The position numbers and the translations under genes are program-made. Under the pieces are notes generated by a model. It was given only the letters and a program-made list of their open reading frames with translations, was not told the origin of the DNA and made no database searches. From the NCBI RefSeq assembly GCF_900176005.1, contig NZ_LT838272.1, positions 516,501-580,500 of the forward strand: a stretch of DNA of 64,000 nt, given 5' to 3'. Positions 42,078-50,828 of the stretch are shown in pieces (positions within the stretch are counted from its first letter, which is position 1; each line of letters begins with the position of its first letter). The stretch comes from Thermanaeromonas toyohensis ToBE. Its GTDB lineage: Bacteria; Bacillota; DSM-521; Neomoorellales; Neomoorellaceae.

Positions 42078-42812
42078 ATGCGCTTGATTATCCTTGGATG
42101 CTACACTCCTTACCCTCCCCCAGGGGGAGCCTGCCTGGGATACCTCCTTAAGGGAGAAAAAACCCAGGTTCTCTTGGAGTTCGGAAGCGGCGTTATGGCC
42201 CGGTTGCAGGAGTTCATTCCCTTCTGGGAATTGGACGCTATACTCCTTTCCCACCTGCACGGGGATCACATGAGCGACCTTGGTGTTTACCGTTATGCCG
42301 CAGATCAGGCTATAATAGAAGGAAAAAGGAGAAGCCCTATACCTGTCTGGGCTTTACCAGAGCCAGAAGAGGTATTTGCTACCTTTACCTACAAGGAAGC
42401 CTTAAGAAGTCAGAAGATAGAGCCTGGCCAAGAGATTACCATAGGAGAGTTCACCTTTACGTTTCTTCTTACCCGACATGCTCTTCCCTGTGTAGCTATG
42501 CGCATAACTGACGGTAATAAAACCTTGGTCTATACTGGGGATACAGAATACTTTGGGGAGCTGGTTGACTTCGCCAAGGGAGCCGACCTATTGCTGGCGG
42601 AAGCTACATATCTTGGGGTAGACTTAGAGACAGGAGCCACAGGTCACCTATCAGCCGGTCAGGCCGCCCAGATAGCTCATGAGGCAGGGGTGAAAAGACT
42701 CATCCTTACCCACCTGCGTTCCTGGTATAAGGTTAGTGACTTACTGGGAGAAGCTAGAGGTTTATTCCCGTATTCCCAGGTGGCAGTAGAAAGGGCTATA
42801 GTGGAAGTCTGA
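42078..42812 (+). CDS. Metallo-beta-lactamase-fold hydrolase, RNase Z-like
   Basis: 244 residues. The metal motif is SHLHGDHMSDL near residue 58, with further ligands in LTRHALP, YTGDTEYF and ILTHLRSWY. This arrangement resembles RNase Z/phosphodiesterase-type members. The substrate is unknown. GAGGAGGG lies upstream of the ATG. It may be co-transcribed with glycerate kinase, 78 bases upstream. Confidence 0.85.
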   Translation: MRLIILGCYTPYPPPGGACLGYLLKGEKTQVLLEFGSGVMARLQEFIPFWELDAILLSHLHGDHMSDLGVYRYAADQAIIEGKRRSPIPVWALPEPEEVFATFTYKEALRSQKIEPGQEITIGEFTFTFLLTRHALPCVAMRITDGNKTLVYTGDTEYFGELVDFAKGADLLLAEATYLGVDLETGATGHLSAGQAAQIAHEAGVKRLILTHLRSWYKVSDLLGEARGLFPYSQVAVERAIVEV

Positions 42813-42835
42813 CTTTATAAACCCCTGGGATACTA

Positions 42836-42859
42836 AAAGCCCCGGATAACCGGGGCTTT
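42836..42859 (+). terminator. Terminator between convergent genes
   Basis: AAAGCCCCGG and CCGGGGCTTT form a perfect 10-bp stem with a four-base loop. A/T-flanks on both sides make it usable from either strand. Confidence 0.75.
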
Positions 42860-42941
42860 AAACTTATAATGCGCAGGCCATTTTCTTAAAGCCCACCTGG
42901 AACCCAGAACTAACAGAGTTTAAAGTTTACGAGGTACAAAC

Positions 42942-43238
42942 TTAGTCATTGGGGATTTCTACGCTACATACTTGCTTTAGGGGAATTATGATAGCCTCTA
43001 CAAGTTCTTCCAAGACAATAGTGCCACCAGAGATGGTGAAAACTTGGATCTTTTCTTCTTGAGGTGCTTCAAGCTCGAGAAAGTCCCTGCCCACTAGGGT
43101 CAGGGTCCCTCCCACTGCTTTTTTGCAGCACTCACCGCAAAAGAATTCGACGTTGACCACCTTATCTTGGAACCGCCGTACTAGCCTTACGATAAAATTC
43201 TCAAAGGTCAACCGCTGGATCTGTACGTTTTCGGCCAA
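42942..43238 (-). CDS. Protein of unknown function with CxxCC motif
   Basis: 98 residues. It starts MAENVQIQRLTFENFIVRLV and contains FFCGECCKKAVGGTLTLVGR, a possible metal site, followed by beta-rich sequence (FLELEAPQEEKIQVFTISGG, IIPLKQVCSVEIPND). The second half is reminiscent of small Sm-like or spore-coat-type domains, but I cannot assign it. A good ribosome-binding site (GGAGGTTTACC on the minus strand) supports it as a real gene. Confidence 0.6.
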   Translation of the reverse strand: MAENVQIQRLTFENFIVRLVRRFQDKVVNVEFFCGECCKKAVGGTLTLVGRDFLELEAPQEEKIQVFTISGGTIVLEELVEAIIIPLKQVCSVEIPND

Positions 43239-43471
43239 GGTAAACCTCCTCCCTTACAAGTAATTCCTTGGTAACCTTTACTATCATAAATATGAGCAAA
43301 CCCCGGTTGGGGTTACTTTTTTACTTAAAGATTAAGATTTAATTCTGCTTGTTTCTTCATTTTTTACCTGATATTTTAAAAAGTGGGGGTGAGTAATTTA
43401 GAAAAAAGAACTTAAGGTGAAGCTCTAGATTATAGATATAGAACTAGAACAAAAAGGTGGGTGGAATAGGA

Positions 43472-45109
43472 ATGCCCCTTACCGTCCGGCAAGCTTTGAA
43501 TATAGGGCCCCTACGGCGGGCACGCGTAATTGCCGGTACTCAGGGATTGGAAAACGAGATAACTTTTGTAAACATTATGGAGGTCCCTGAAGTAGCTCGG
43601 TGGATGAAAGGTGGCGAGCTATTATTAACTGCTGGTTATGCCTTAAAAGACAATCCCCAGTTGCGCCAGAGGATTGTATATGACTTGGTTGGTAAGGGTG
43701 TAGCTGCTTTTGGGATTAAGCCGGGCCAGTATCTTCATAATGTGCCGGAAGATATGGCAGAACATGCCGATAAGATGGGTTTGCCTTTACTTGAGATCCC
43801 GCCTGATGTTCCTTACATGGATATTATGCTACCTATATTTGAATTGCTAATTAACGAACAACTTTACCGGCATCGCCGGGCTGAAGAAATTCACGATCTT
43901 CTTCTTAATGTACTGCTTGGCGGGACTGGCCTGCAAGGTGTCTGCAAAGCCCTGGCCCAGTTTACTACTAATCCTGTCTTTATCTTTAGCCATGGGGCTT
44001 GCCTAGGGGCTGGTTATCCTCCTTTACCTAATGGGCAGCTCTTGCCTGCCTATGGGGATATCTTGGAAGTTATTTTTAAGGAAACTTCAAAAGAATTAAG
44101 AGAGTTACCTCCCCACCGTGCAGCTCTATTACGTTTAAGGCCTGACTTGCCGGAAAGCGTTGTTGTACCGGTCGCTACCCAAGGAAGTATCGATGGTTAT
44201 TTAGTTATTCTCCAAAGCAATCGTCAGTTAGATGATGTAGAAATACGAGGGATTGAAGCAGGGGCTACCATAGTGGCACTGGAGTTTGCCAAAGAGAAGG
44301 CTGTGGCAGAAACAGAACTCCGTCTTCGGGGAGAGCTACTTGAGGAGTTACTAGAGAGGAGAATAGAAAACCCTGAAATAATAATGAAACGAGCTGCTTG
44401 TTTGGGTATAAACTTGGCTGGTAAACTGGCAGTATTAATAGTGGGTTTTGACCCGGGATACCAGGTATCTAATTACCGGCTGGACCTCCAGTCCGAGATA
44501 ATTCATCTCTTGCGCTCTCGTTTCTCGCACCACCCAGGAGGTATATTGGTGGTAAGCAAGGGGAATCAAGTAGTAGGGTTGTTACGCTTCTATGCTGACA
44601 CGGAAAAGGAATTGTCTAGGCGTTTACGGGAAATTTTGAGTTTAGCCAGGGCCAGGTTTCCCCGGGTAAGGATGGCCATAGGCGTGGGTAGGCCATATGA
44701 AGGCTTACACTATATTAGAACTTCTTATGATGAGGCCCAGCTGGCCTTAAAGGTTGCTTGGGAAAGGGGAAGCCCAGGGGAACCAGTATTTTTTACCGAG
44801 CTAGGGGCGTGGCGTATACTTTTTAATCTTAAAGAGCTTCCTTCTGTACACGAGTTTTGCCAGGAATATATCGGCAAGCTCCAGGATTATGATGCTCAAA
44901 ATAATACCGACTTGGTGGGTACGCTGGCTTGCTATTTACAAAATGATGGTAACTTGCGTAAAACCGCCCAAGCTCTATTTGTCCATAAAAACTCTGTTAT
45001 TTACCGTATAAAAAAGATTGAAGAAATCACGGGGCTTAATTTAAACGAAGCAGAAAATCGATTTGCCCTAATGATGGCCTTAAAGTTAGCTCAGTTAATT
45101 TCAGGGTAA
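43472..45109 (+). CDS. pucR: PucR-family transcriptional regulator
   Basis: About 545 residues. Residues 1-130 form the PucR N-terminal domain (LTVRQALNIGPLRRARVIAG, then NIMEVPEVARWMKGGELLLT, with catabolite-sensing character). A GGDEF-like middle follows. The end is a PucR-type helix-turn-helix (LACYLQNDGNLRKTAQALFV, HKNSVIYRIKKIEEITGL). Family members control purine, proline or amine use. I favour the ATG at 43472 over a GTG at 43457 because the ribosome-binding site is better placed. It precedes the heterocycle-type cluster and is the obvious regulator of it. Confidence 0.88.
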   Translation: MPLTVRQALNIGPLRRARVIAGTQGLENEITFVNIMEVPEVARWMKGGELLLTAGYALKDNPQLRQRIVYDLVGKGVAAFGIKPGQYLHNVPEDMAEHADKMGLPLLEIPPDVPYMDIMLPIFELLINEQLYRHRRAEEIHDLLLNVLLGGTGLQGVCKALAQFTTNPVFIFSHGACLGAGYPPLPNGQLLPAYGDILEVIFKETSKELRELPPHRAALLRLRPDLPESVVVPVATQGSIDGYLVILQSNRQLDDVEIRGIEAGATIVALEFAKEKAVAETELRLRGELLEELLERRIENPEIIMKRAACLGINLAGKLAVLIVGFDPGYQVSNYRLDLQSEIIHLLRSRFSHHPGGILVVSKGNQVVGLLRFYADTEKELSRRLREILSLARARFPRVRMAIGVGRPYEGLHYIRTSYDEAQLALKVAWERGSPGEPVFFTELGAWRILFNLKELPSVHEFCQEYIGKLQDYDAQNNTDLVGTLACYLQNDGNLRKTAQALFVHKNSVIYRIKKIEEITGLNLNEAENRFALMMALKLAQLISG

Positions 45110-45122
45110 AAGGGTTAATAGT

Positions 45123-45150
45123 ACCTCAGGTATAACCTGAGGTCTTTTTA
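45123..45150 (+). terminator. Terminator after the PucR gene
   Basis: ACCTCAGG and CCTGAGGT pair perfectly (45123-45143) around five bases and CTTTTTATTT follows. It separates the regulator from the catabolic genes, which must have their own promoter. Confidence 0.87.
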
Positions 45151-45244
45151 TTTGTACTATTGGCCCAAAGGTAAAGATTAATGTGGCGCAGAACTATTTT
45201 AACGTCCTTTTAAAGGGAGGGTTTTGATAGAGGAGGGCAGTAAG

Positions 45245-45928
45245 TTGCACCAACGCTTAGGTTTAATAGTTCCTTCTTCAAATTCAGTTATGGAGGTCGA
45301 CTTTTACCGCAATTTACCACATCACATTACCCTTCATGTGGCACGTATGTATCTAAAAGATACTACGGTCGAAGGTGAAGAGGAAATGCTTGATATACAT
45401 TTTCCTCGCGCCTTACAAGATTTAGTTACTGTACAACCTCATGCTATTGTTTTTGGTTGTACTTCTGCAGGAGCACTGAGGGGTAATGCATATGATAAGG
45501 AATTATGCCGGCAGATAAGTGAAGTAGCCGGTTGCCCAGCGGTTAGTACTGTTGCCAGCGTAAGGGTTACTTTAAAGAATCGCGGTATTAAAAGGGTAGC
45601 GGTGGTTACCCCATATGTAGATGCTTTAAATTATCGGATTGAGCAGAGCTTAAGGGATGATGGATTGGAAGTAGTTGTTATTGCTGGCTTGGGGATCGAT
45701 TATAATTTTGCTATTGCAGATGTACCCCCAGAAGAAATTTTGGCTTTTGCCTTAAAGACTATAGATAAACATAGCGCGGAAGGTATCTTTATTTCCTGTA
45801 CTAACTTTCGGGCTATGGAGATTAAAGATCGGTTGGAATACTTAACTGGTTTACCTGTAGTTACTAGTAATCAGGCTGCGCTGGAAGAAGCTTTGAGAGT
45901 TTTAAGTGACATTGAAACTCATAAATAA
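45245..45928 (+). CDS. Maleate isomerase/Asp-Glu racemase family protein
   Basis: About 227 residues of the cofactor-independent racemase/maleate cis-trans isomerase/arylmalonate decarboxylase group. GLIVPSSNSVMEVDFYRNLP is the maleate-isomerase-like start. The two catalytic cysteines lie in VFGCTSAGALRG and IFISCTNFRAMEI. Start: TTG at 45245 has AGGAGGG 7 bases upstream, better than a TTG at 45224. It opens the catabolic gene row and could act on a dicarboxylate released from a ring. Confidence 0.82.
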   Translation: MHQRLGLIVPSSNSVMEVDFYRNLPHHITLHVARMYLKDTTVEGEEEMLDIHFPRALQDLVTVQPHAIVFGCTSAGALRGNAYDKELCRQISEVAGCPAVSTVASVRVTLKNRGIKRVAVVTPYVDALNYRIEQSLRDDGLEVVVIAGLGIDYNFAIADVPPEEILAFALKTIDKHSAEGIFISCTNFRAMEIKDRLEYLTGLPVVTSNQAALEEALRVLSDIETHK

Positions 45929-45988
45929 ATGCAAATATAGATTATAATTTATCACTATCAACAAACACTATCAAAGAGGTGTATATAA

Positions 45989-47143
45989 GTGGCGGAACTA
46001 CAAGTAAATTTTGCAGGAGTAAATTTTCGCAACCCTTTAGTGCTGGCTTCAGCTACACCTGGCTGGGATGGATTAAGGTTAAAAAAAGCAGGAGAGGCAG
46101 GGTTTGGGGCTGTAATACCCAAAACCATTGGCCCTATTCAGGACTGGGCTGTTCATCCCCGGAATGGTCGCTTGTTTCTTTACCGTGTAGGGAACCGGCC
46201 TGTCGGAATGATTAACCTGGAATTATTTACTACCAAAACCCGAGAAGAATGGATCGCCCGAGATCTGGCTTTGGCTCGCGAAGGTGGGGCGAAGATATTT
46301 GCTAGCATCTTGGCCATGCCAGAACCGGAACAGACTGCGGAATTAGCCAGTCAAGTAGAGGCTACTGGTTTAGTAGATCTTTTTGAGTTAAATGTTTCTT
46401 GTCCGATGCCCGCTTCTACAGTAGGTATGCACATTGGAAAAAATCCTGAGCTAACCTACCGGCAGGTTAAAGCGGCTAAAGGAGCTATTAAATTACCTCT
46501 CTCAGTTAAATTGACCCCTAACGTAGCGGATATGGTGGAAATTGCCCAGGCGGCAGTGGAGGCTGGGGTTGATGCCATTACCATTAGTAATTCAATCCGC
46601 TCTTTTGCCGGCGTAGATATTGAAACTGGTAGACCTTATCTAAGGGGTTATGGTGGTTATACCGGCCCGGCTATAAAGCCCATTATTATGCGCCATTTCT
46701 CGGAAGTAGCCAGGGCTGTGAAAGTACCCCTTTCTGCTGTGGGTGGTGTAAGTAGCTGGCGCGAAGTGGTGGAATATATCATGCTGGGGGCCACCACTGT
46801 CCAGATCGCAACAACTATCATGTGGGAAGGCTTAGGCAAAGTCCAGAAGATCTTGGACGGCTTATCCGAGTTTATGGACCGCAAGGGCTACCGTACCATT
46901 GAAGATTTCCGCGGTATCGCGCTGCCGTATATAAAGACTGTTGAAGAGCTGGCCCAGGAACCTCCTCGTTTTGCTACCATCGATCAAGAGCGTTGCAATA
47001 ACTGTGATATTTGCTCCAGGGTATGCTTTTATGGTGCCATCCGCCAAGAAGAAGGCCGGACATGGGCAGACAAAGCATCATGTGATGGGTGTGGCTTATG
47101 CGTCCAGTGGTGCCCTGTTGGAGCTATTGAACTTAAGGAATAG
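45989..47143 (+). CDS. Dihydroorotate dehydrogenase/PreA-like flavoprotein with ferredoxin domain
   Basis: 384 residues. Residues 1-310 form an FMN-binding TIM barrel: NFRNPLVLASATPGWDGLRL, KTIGP, ELNVSCPMPASTVGMHIGKN, KLTPNVADMVEIAQ, and the FMN-phosphate end SAVGGVSSWREVVEYIMLGA. Residues 325-384 hold two [4Fe-4S] motifs, CNNCDICSRVCFYGAI and CDGCGLCVQWCPVGAI. This is the layout of bacterial dihydropyrimidine dehydrogenase PreA. However, the catalytic Cys (GLACGQ in PreA) is replaced: here MHIGKNPEL. The reaction is thus open; a ferredoxin-linked ring reduction is likely. Confidence 0.83.
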   Translation: MAELQVNFAGVNFRNPLVLASATPGWDGLRLKKAGEAGFGAVIPKTIGPIQDWAVHPRNGRLFLYRVGNRPVGMINLELFTTKTREEWIARDLALAREGGAKIFASILAMPEPEQTAELASQVEATGLVDLFELNVSCPMPASTVGMHIGKNPELTYRQVKAAKGAIKLPLSVKLTPNVADMVEIAQAAVEAGVDAITISNSIRSFAGVDIETGRPYLRGYGGYTGPAIKPIIMRHFSEVARAVKVPLSAVGGVSSWREVVEYIMLGATTVQIATTIMWEGLGKVQKILDGLSEFMDRKGYRTIEDFRGIALPYIKTVEELAQEPPRFATIDQERCNNCDICSRVCFYGAIRQEEGRTWADKASCDGCGLCVQWCPVGAIELKE

Positions 47144-47154
47144 GTGGTTATCCT

Positions 47155-48039
47155 ATGCTGGTAAATCTTCAGGGTGCTATCGATCTCCATGTCCATACCT
47201 ACCCTTGCCTATTCCCGCGGCTCTGCGATGATTACACGGCTGTGGTAGCTGCTGCCCAGGCGGGAATGGGGGGTATGGTGCTCAAATGTCATCATGAAAG
47301 CACCGTCTCCCGGGCCAGGGAGGTAGGCCGCCAGGTAGAAGGGTTTAAGGTTTATGGAGGGATAGTTCTAAATACTTATGTAGGCGGCATCAACCCGGCT
47401 GCCGTGGAAGCGGCCCTAAAGATGGGCGGTAAAATCGTCTGGATGCCTACTATTGATGCGGCCTACCACGCCAGGGTTCACGGCTCGCGGGGTAGATATG
47501 ATGTACAGGAAGGGGGAAATACTGGCCGGCCAGGCGAACAGGAAGGAATTACCATATGGGATAACGAAAAGAATATTACTCCGAACACATTAGAAGTATT
47601 AGACTTGGTGGCCCAATATGATGCCATTTTAGGTACTAGCCATCTTTCTCCCGAGGAAATTTACGAATTAGTTAAAGCCGCACGGGGAAGAGGGGTTAAA
47701 AAAATCCTAATAACCCACCCCTTTTTCAAAGTGCCCAAGTTATCACTACAAGAGCTTAAGGAATTGGTGGAGCTAGGAGCCATCGCTGAGTTTGGCTACT
47801 GTACTATTTCCCCTATGTGGCATTACGCCACTATCGAGGAAGTTTTTATCGCCCTAAAAACTATTGGTATAGAGAACGCTGTCTTGATGAGCGATGCCGG
47901 CCAGAGGCATAATCCTTTCCCCCATGAGGCTTTGCGAATTTTTGCCCAGTGCTTGTATGAAAAAGGATTGAGTGAGAAAGAAATACGCCATCTCACCGTA
48001 GAAAAGCCGGCAGAACTTCTGGGAGAGGAAGTGAGGTGA
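47155..48039 (+). CDS. DUF6282/PHP-like metallohydrolase
   Basis: 294 residues with an amidohydrolase/PHP-type metal site: IDLHVHTYPCLFPR at residue 10, LKCHHESTVSRAREVG, GTSHLSPEEIYELV, LITHPFF, and AVLMSDAGQRHNPFPHEAL. Hydrolytic ring opening or deamination is plausible. It is translated right after the PreA-like gene (11 bases) and right before the hydroxylase genes (6 bases), so it surely serves the same pathway. Confidence 0.75.
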   Translation: MLVNLQGAIDLHVHTYPCLFPRLCDDYTAVVAAAQAGMGGMVLKCHHESTVSRAREVGRQVEGFKVYGGIVLNTYVGGINPAAVEAALKMGGKIVWMPTIDAAYHARVHGSRGRYDVQEGGNTGRPGEQEGITIWDNEKNITPNTLEVLDLVAQYDAILGTSHLSPEEIYELVKAARGRGVKKILITHPFFKVPKLSLQELKELVELGAIAEFGYCTISPMWHYATIEEVFIALKTIGIENAVLMSDAGQRHNPFPHEALRIFAQCLYEKGLSEKEIRHLTVEKPAELLGEEVR

Positions 48040-48045
48040 GGTTAG

Positions 48046-49830
48046 GTGTCCGGTCGCCAGATCAGCTTAATTGTTAATGGGCAGCGGGTAACTGCTACAG
48101 TGGACCCAGGGCTAACCTTGCTCCGTTTCTTACGGGAAAACTTGAGATTAACCGGTACCAAGGAAGGTTGCGGTCAGGGTGAATGTGGTGCCTGTACGGT
48201 GCTGGTTAATAACCAGGCGGTGAATTCCTGTTTAATTCCCGTAGTGGCCGTAGATGGCTGTGAAGTGGTTACCATTGAAGGATTAGCCCGCGATGGGGAG
48301 TTGGATCCTCTCCAACAGGCTTTTATCGATGAAGGTGCTATCCAGTGTGGTTTCTGCACGCCAGGTGCTATTATGTCAGCTAAGGCCTTGCTTTTATCCA
48401 ATCCTAAACCCACGGAAGAAGAAATTAGGGAAGCATTATCCGGTAACTTATGCCGCTGCACAGGTTACCAGAAAATAATTCGCGCCGTTAAAGTGGCTTC
48501 TGGCCAGATCCCTCCGATAGAAGTATCACCCTCTTCTAGTTATAGCATTATCGGCCAGAAAGTGCGCCGCCGCGACGCAGTGGAAAAAGCCACGGGGAAA
48601 GCTGTTTATGCCGATGATATTTCCTTACCTGGGATGCTTTACGGGAAAGCTTTGCGGAGCGCTTATGCCCATGCCCTCCTCAAAGGGATAGATTATTCAC
48701 GTGCCCAAAAAATCCCCGGGGTTGTAGCTATATTAACGGCACGGGATATCCCCGGCATTAACCGTTATGGCCTCGTGTATTTGGACCAGCCGGTACTGGC
48801 CGATGATAAGGTTCGATGTGTAGGAGATGCAGTAGCGCTGGTAGTAGCAGAAAGCGAGAAGGCAGCAGAAGAAGCGCTGGAGCTTATTAAAGTAGACTAC
48901 GAGGAACTACCGGGTGTATTTTCGGCAGAGGAAGCCTTGCGACCTGGTGCCCCTTTGGTACATGAGAAGGGAAATCTGGTTCAGCACACCAAGGTTAGAA
49001 AAGGGGATGTAGAAAAAGGCTTTAGTCAAAGTGACGTTATAGTAGAAAGGACTTTTCGAACCCAAGCCGTTAAACATATCTATCTAGAGCCAGAATGTAG
49101 CGTTGCCGCTATAGATCACCAGGGAAATCTCACTGTATGGACTTCTACCCAGTATGTCTTCCGCGACCGGCGGCAGATCGCTCCCGTTCTAGGCCTGCCA
49201 GTGAATAAAGTAAGGGTGGTACAAATGACCACCGGCGGGGGCTTTGGAGGTAAAGATGATATTACTACAGAAATTTTGGCTGGCTTAGCTGCCTTAAAAA
49301 CAGGTCGCCCGGTTAAAGTTCGTTTTACCCGGGAAGAGTCCATGCGGGGGGCTGCCACCAAGCGCCATCCCATGACTATTAAGGCACGTTTAGGAGCTAG
49401 CCGGGAGGGGAAGTTGCTGGCGCTGGAAGGGGAGATTTACGCCGATACGGGTGCTTATGTTTCCCTTGGCGTTTATGTAGTAAAAAAGGCTGGTCTCCAT
49501 CTCAGCGGGCCCTATTATATTCCCAACATTAAAGTAGACACCTATACGGTTTATACTAACAATCCCCCATCCGGAGCCATGCGCGGTTTTGGTGTAGTAC
49601 AGGCAGCCTTTGTGCATGAGTCTCTCATGGACCTTCTGGCGGAAAAGCTGGGGATGGATCCCTGGGAGATTAGGTACAAAAACGCTCTAGAGCCGGGGTT
49701 AAGTACCGGTACAGGTCATGTCTTAAAGCATGGTGTAGGTATTAAGGCTACTCTACGGGCCGTCAAGGAATATTTAGAAGCGCATCCATTAGAAGAGGGT
49801 GCTCCCGAGGTGGGGGTGAAACAGAAATGA
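48046..49830 (+). CDS. Molybdenum hydroxylase: 2Fe-2S subunit fused to first half of the Mo subunit
   Basis: 594 residues of the xanthine dehydrogenase family. Residues 1-155 are the iron-sulfur subunit: GCGQGECGACTVLVNN, then QCGFCTPGAIMSAKALL and LCRCTGYQKIIRA. Residues 175-590 are the first half of the molybdopterin subunit: hammerhead part (AVEKATGKAVYADDISLPGM), TTGGGFGGKDDITTE, and SGAMRGFGVVQAAF with the active-site Arg. It stops where the second MPT-binding domain should begin; that part is encoded by the next gene, overlapping by 4 bases. The start is GTG at 48046. Confidence 0.9.
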   Translation: MSGRQISLIVNGQRVTATVDPGLTLLRFLRENLRLTGTKEGCGQGECGACTVLVNNQAVNSCLIPVVAVDGCEVVTIEGLARDGELDPLQQAFIDEGAIQCGFCTPGAIMSAKALLLSNPKPTEEEIREALSGNLCRCTGYQKIIRAVKVASGQIPPIEVSPSSSYSIIGQKVRRRDAVEKATGKAVYADDISLPGMLYGKALRSAYAHALLKGIDYSRAQKIPGVVAILTARDIPGINRYGLVYLDQPVLADDKVRCVGDAVALVVAESEKAAEEALELIKVDYEELPGVFSAEEALRPGAPLVHEKGNLVQHTKVRKGDVEKGFSQSDVIVERTFRTQAVKHIYLEPECSVAAIDHQGNLTVWTSTQYVFRDRRQIAPVLGLPVNKVRVVQMTTGGGFGGKDDITTEILAGLAALKTGRPVKVRFTREESMRGAATKRHPMTIKARLGASREGKLLALEGEIYADTGAYVSLGVYVVKKAGLHLSGPYYIPNIKVDTYTVYTNNPPSGAMRGFGVVQAAFVHESLMDLLAEKLGMDPWEIRYKNALEPGLSTGTGHVLKHGVGIKATLRAVKEYLEAHPLEEGAPEVGVKQK

Positions 49831-50813
49831 AAAAGAGGGGTATAGGATATGGTTGCATGATGTATGCTATAGGTTTTGGTTTTGGTCGACCAGATAATGC
49901 GGCTGCTTCAGTAGAGATAGGGGAGGATGGAACGGTCACGGTACTGAGCGGTTGTGCAGATATGGGTCAAGGCTCGACTGAGATGATCGCCTTGATTGTG
50001 GCAGAAGAACTGGGTATTTTGCCTGAAGATGTGCAAATTTTTACCGCTGATACGGCCACTACTCCTGATGCGGGTCCCAGCACAGCTAGCAGGCAAACTT
50101 ACGTTACTGGGCATGCTGCCAAGAAAGCAGCGGCTGAAGTAAAGGAGAGCCTTATTGAGAGCGCCGCGGAACTACTAGGGGTTAAACCGGAAGGCATTAC
50201 CTTTAGGAACAGGGAAGTGTACTATAACGGAGAAAAAACCCGGCTGACTATGGCTGAGGTAGCTGCTCATTGCCGACGTACAGGCCGCAAATTTATCGGT
50301 TGGGGATGGCATAACATCACCACCCCTGACGTAGATCCAGAAACCAATCAAGGAGATGCCTATGCTGCTTATACCTTTGCTACCCAGGCAGCTGAAGTGG
50401 AAGTAGATACAGAAACAGGAGAGGTAACTGTTTTGCGGGTAGTGGCTGCCCACGATGTAGGAAGAGCTATCAATCCCTTAGCCATTGAAGGTCAGATCGA
50501 AGGTGGGGTAGCCATGGGGCTGGGTTATGCCCTTATAGAGGAACTAATTTTAGACCAGGGTCGACCTTTAACTCCAACACTAGCGGAGTACTTGATACCT
50601 GCAGCCCAGGATGTGCCGCCTGTTGTCAGCCTAATTGTAGAAGAAGAGGAACCTACAGGTCCCTTTGGAGCTAAGGGAGTTGGCGAGCCACCTAATATCC
50701 CTACAGCGCCAGCTATTATTAATGCTATTTATAACGCGGTAGGGGTAAGAATTACTGAATTGCCTGCGACACCAGAAAAGATTCGGCGGCAATTAAAGGA
50801 GAAAGGCTATTAA
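49827..50813 (+). CDS. Molybdenum hydroxylase, second half of the Mo subunit
   Basis: 328 residues. RGIGYGCMMYAIGFGFGRPD begins the MPT-binding domain 2. LSGCADMGQGSTEMIALIVA and STASRQTYVTGHAAKKAAAE bind the pterin. GPFGAKGVGEPPNIPTAPAI contains the catalytic glutamate (GVGEPP). The size (about 35 kDa) and break point resemble the NdhM half of the split nicotinate dehydrogenase of Eubacterium barkeri. It overlaps the previous gene by 4 bases, suggesting coupled synthesis of the two halves. Confidence 0.88.
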   Translation: MKKRGIGYGCMMYAIGFGFGRPDNAAASVEIGEDGTVTVLSGCADMGQGSTEMIALIVAEELGILPEDVQIFTADTATTPDAGPSTASRQTYVTGHAAKKAAAEVKESLIESAAELLGVKPEGITFRNREVYYNGEKTRLTMAEVAAHCRRTGRKFIGWGWHNITTPDVDPETNQGDAYAAYTFATQAAEVEVDTETGEVTVLRVVAAHDVGRAINPLAIEGQIEGGVAMGLGYALIEELILDQGRPLTPTLAEYLIPAAQDVPPVVSLIVEEEEPTGPFGAKGVGEPPNIPTAPAIINAIYNAVGVRITELPATPEKIRRQLKEKGY

Positions 50814-50828
50814 TTTGGAGGTGGAGAT

